From: Sulfurimonas sp.
Lineage (GTDB): Bacteria; Campylobacterota; Campylobacteria; Campylobacterales; Sulfurimonadaceae
Reading direction: 5' to 3'
NCBI GenBank assembly: GCA_026988735.1
Contig: JALSKR010000001.1
Location: forward strand, 1 to 5,426
Length of the DNA stretch: 5,426 nucleotides
Every line of letters begins with the position of its first letter. Within the stretch, counting starts at the first letter, position 1. The translations under genes and the position numbers were made by a program. Positions 5,288 to 5,426 of the stretch are shown here, piece by piece. The notes under the pieces are model-generated. The model was given only the letters and a program-made list of their open reading frames with translations, was not told the origin of the DNA and did no database searches.

Positions 5288-5426
5288 ATGAAACAGCTTA
5301 ACTATAAATATACCTCAAAAAAAGAGTTCTTAGATTATTTACATGTAAATGATGTAGATCTTTTCAGTGATACGATTTTAGTCCAAATGTTTACCTCGCT
5401 AGAAGATGTAAAAGAGGTTGAAACGA
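5288..5426 (+). CDS. N-terminal fragment of an unidentified protein, possibly a FIST-domain sensor
   Basis: An open frame of 46 codons runs from ATG 5288 off the right edge. The peptide begins MKQLNYKYTSKKEFLDYLHV and continues with NDVDLFSDTILVQMFTSLED and VKEVET. It has a helical, lysine-rich start followed by a beta-strand-like ILVQMFTS segment. That strand and its position near the N-terminus resemble the 'ILIQIFTG/S' start of FIST domains, which are small-molecule sensor modules often fused to GGDEF, histidine kinase or chemotaxis output domains in this group of bacteria. The fragment is too short to confirm this. A perfect TATAAT 22 nt upstream supports real expression; the ribosome site is weak (TTAAAG). 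It has no signal peptide. It is divergent from the rhodanese operon. Confidence 0.6.
   Translation, partial: MKQLNYKYTSKKEFLDYLHVNDVDLFSDTILVQMFTSLEDVKEVET

Noticed and set aside
1..5426. CRISPR array, insertion sequence, tRNA, phage or toxin-antitoxin genes
   Set aside because: Both strands were read. There are no spaced identical repeats, no transposase-like frames, no cloverleaf sequence and no space for additional genes beyond those listed.

Overview
The window looks like chromosomal DNA from a sulfur- or nitrogen-metabolising Campylobacterota bacterium of the Sulfurimonas/Sulfuricurvum type. This is inferred from the low G+C, the A/T-rich intergenic DNA, Lys/Asn/Ile/Phe-rich proteins, compact gene packing and the gene mix (siroheme reductase, periplasmic rhodanese, multi-domain c-di-GMP protein). 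No rRNA or other marker gene is present, so the assignment stays tentative.

Layout. At the left edge, on the minus strand, is the N-terminal end of a YajQ-family gene that runs out of the window. A 127-bp divergent intergenic region with plausible extended -10 promoters on both strands separates it from a complete plus-strand siroheme/[4Fe-4S] nitrite or sulfite reductase (213-1928). That gene ends tail-to-tail with, and overlaps by 8 bp, a minus-strand two-gene operon. Read in its own direction, the operon encodes a secreted tandem-rhodanese sulfurtransferase (5169-4285) and then, after only 3 bp, a membrane-bound HAMP-PAS-GGDEF-EAL protein (4281-1921). A second divergent A/T-rich intergenic region (5170-5287) leads to the 5' end of a plus-strand gene cut by the right edge, possibly a FIST-type sensor.

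How the genes may work together. The rhodanese and the EAL protein are almost certainly co-transcribed. The first acts on sulfane sulfur outside the cytoplasm; the second has a periplasmic sensor loop containing two cysteines, a degenerate GGDEF domain and an EAL domain with all its key residues. The simplest reading is a periplasmic sulfur or redox input coupled to c-di-GMP breakdown. YajQ proteins have been reported to bind c-di-GMP, so a c-di-GMP theme may extend across the window, though YajQ is a separate transcription unit. The reductase uses siroheme to make six-electron reductions of nitrite or sulfite; its substrate cannot be settled from sequence because two usually conserved active-site features are altered.

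There are no tRNA or rRNA genes, CRISPR arrays, insertion sequences or phage genes. No stretch longer than 300 bp lacks a gene. The points most worth following up are the atypical active sites of the reductase and the rhodanese, and the rhodanese/c-di-GMP operon itself.
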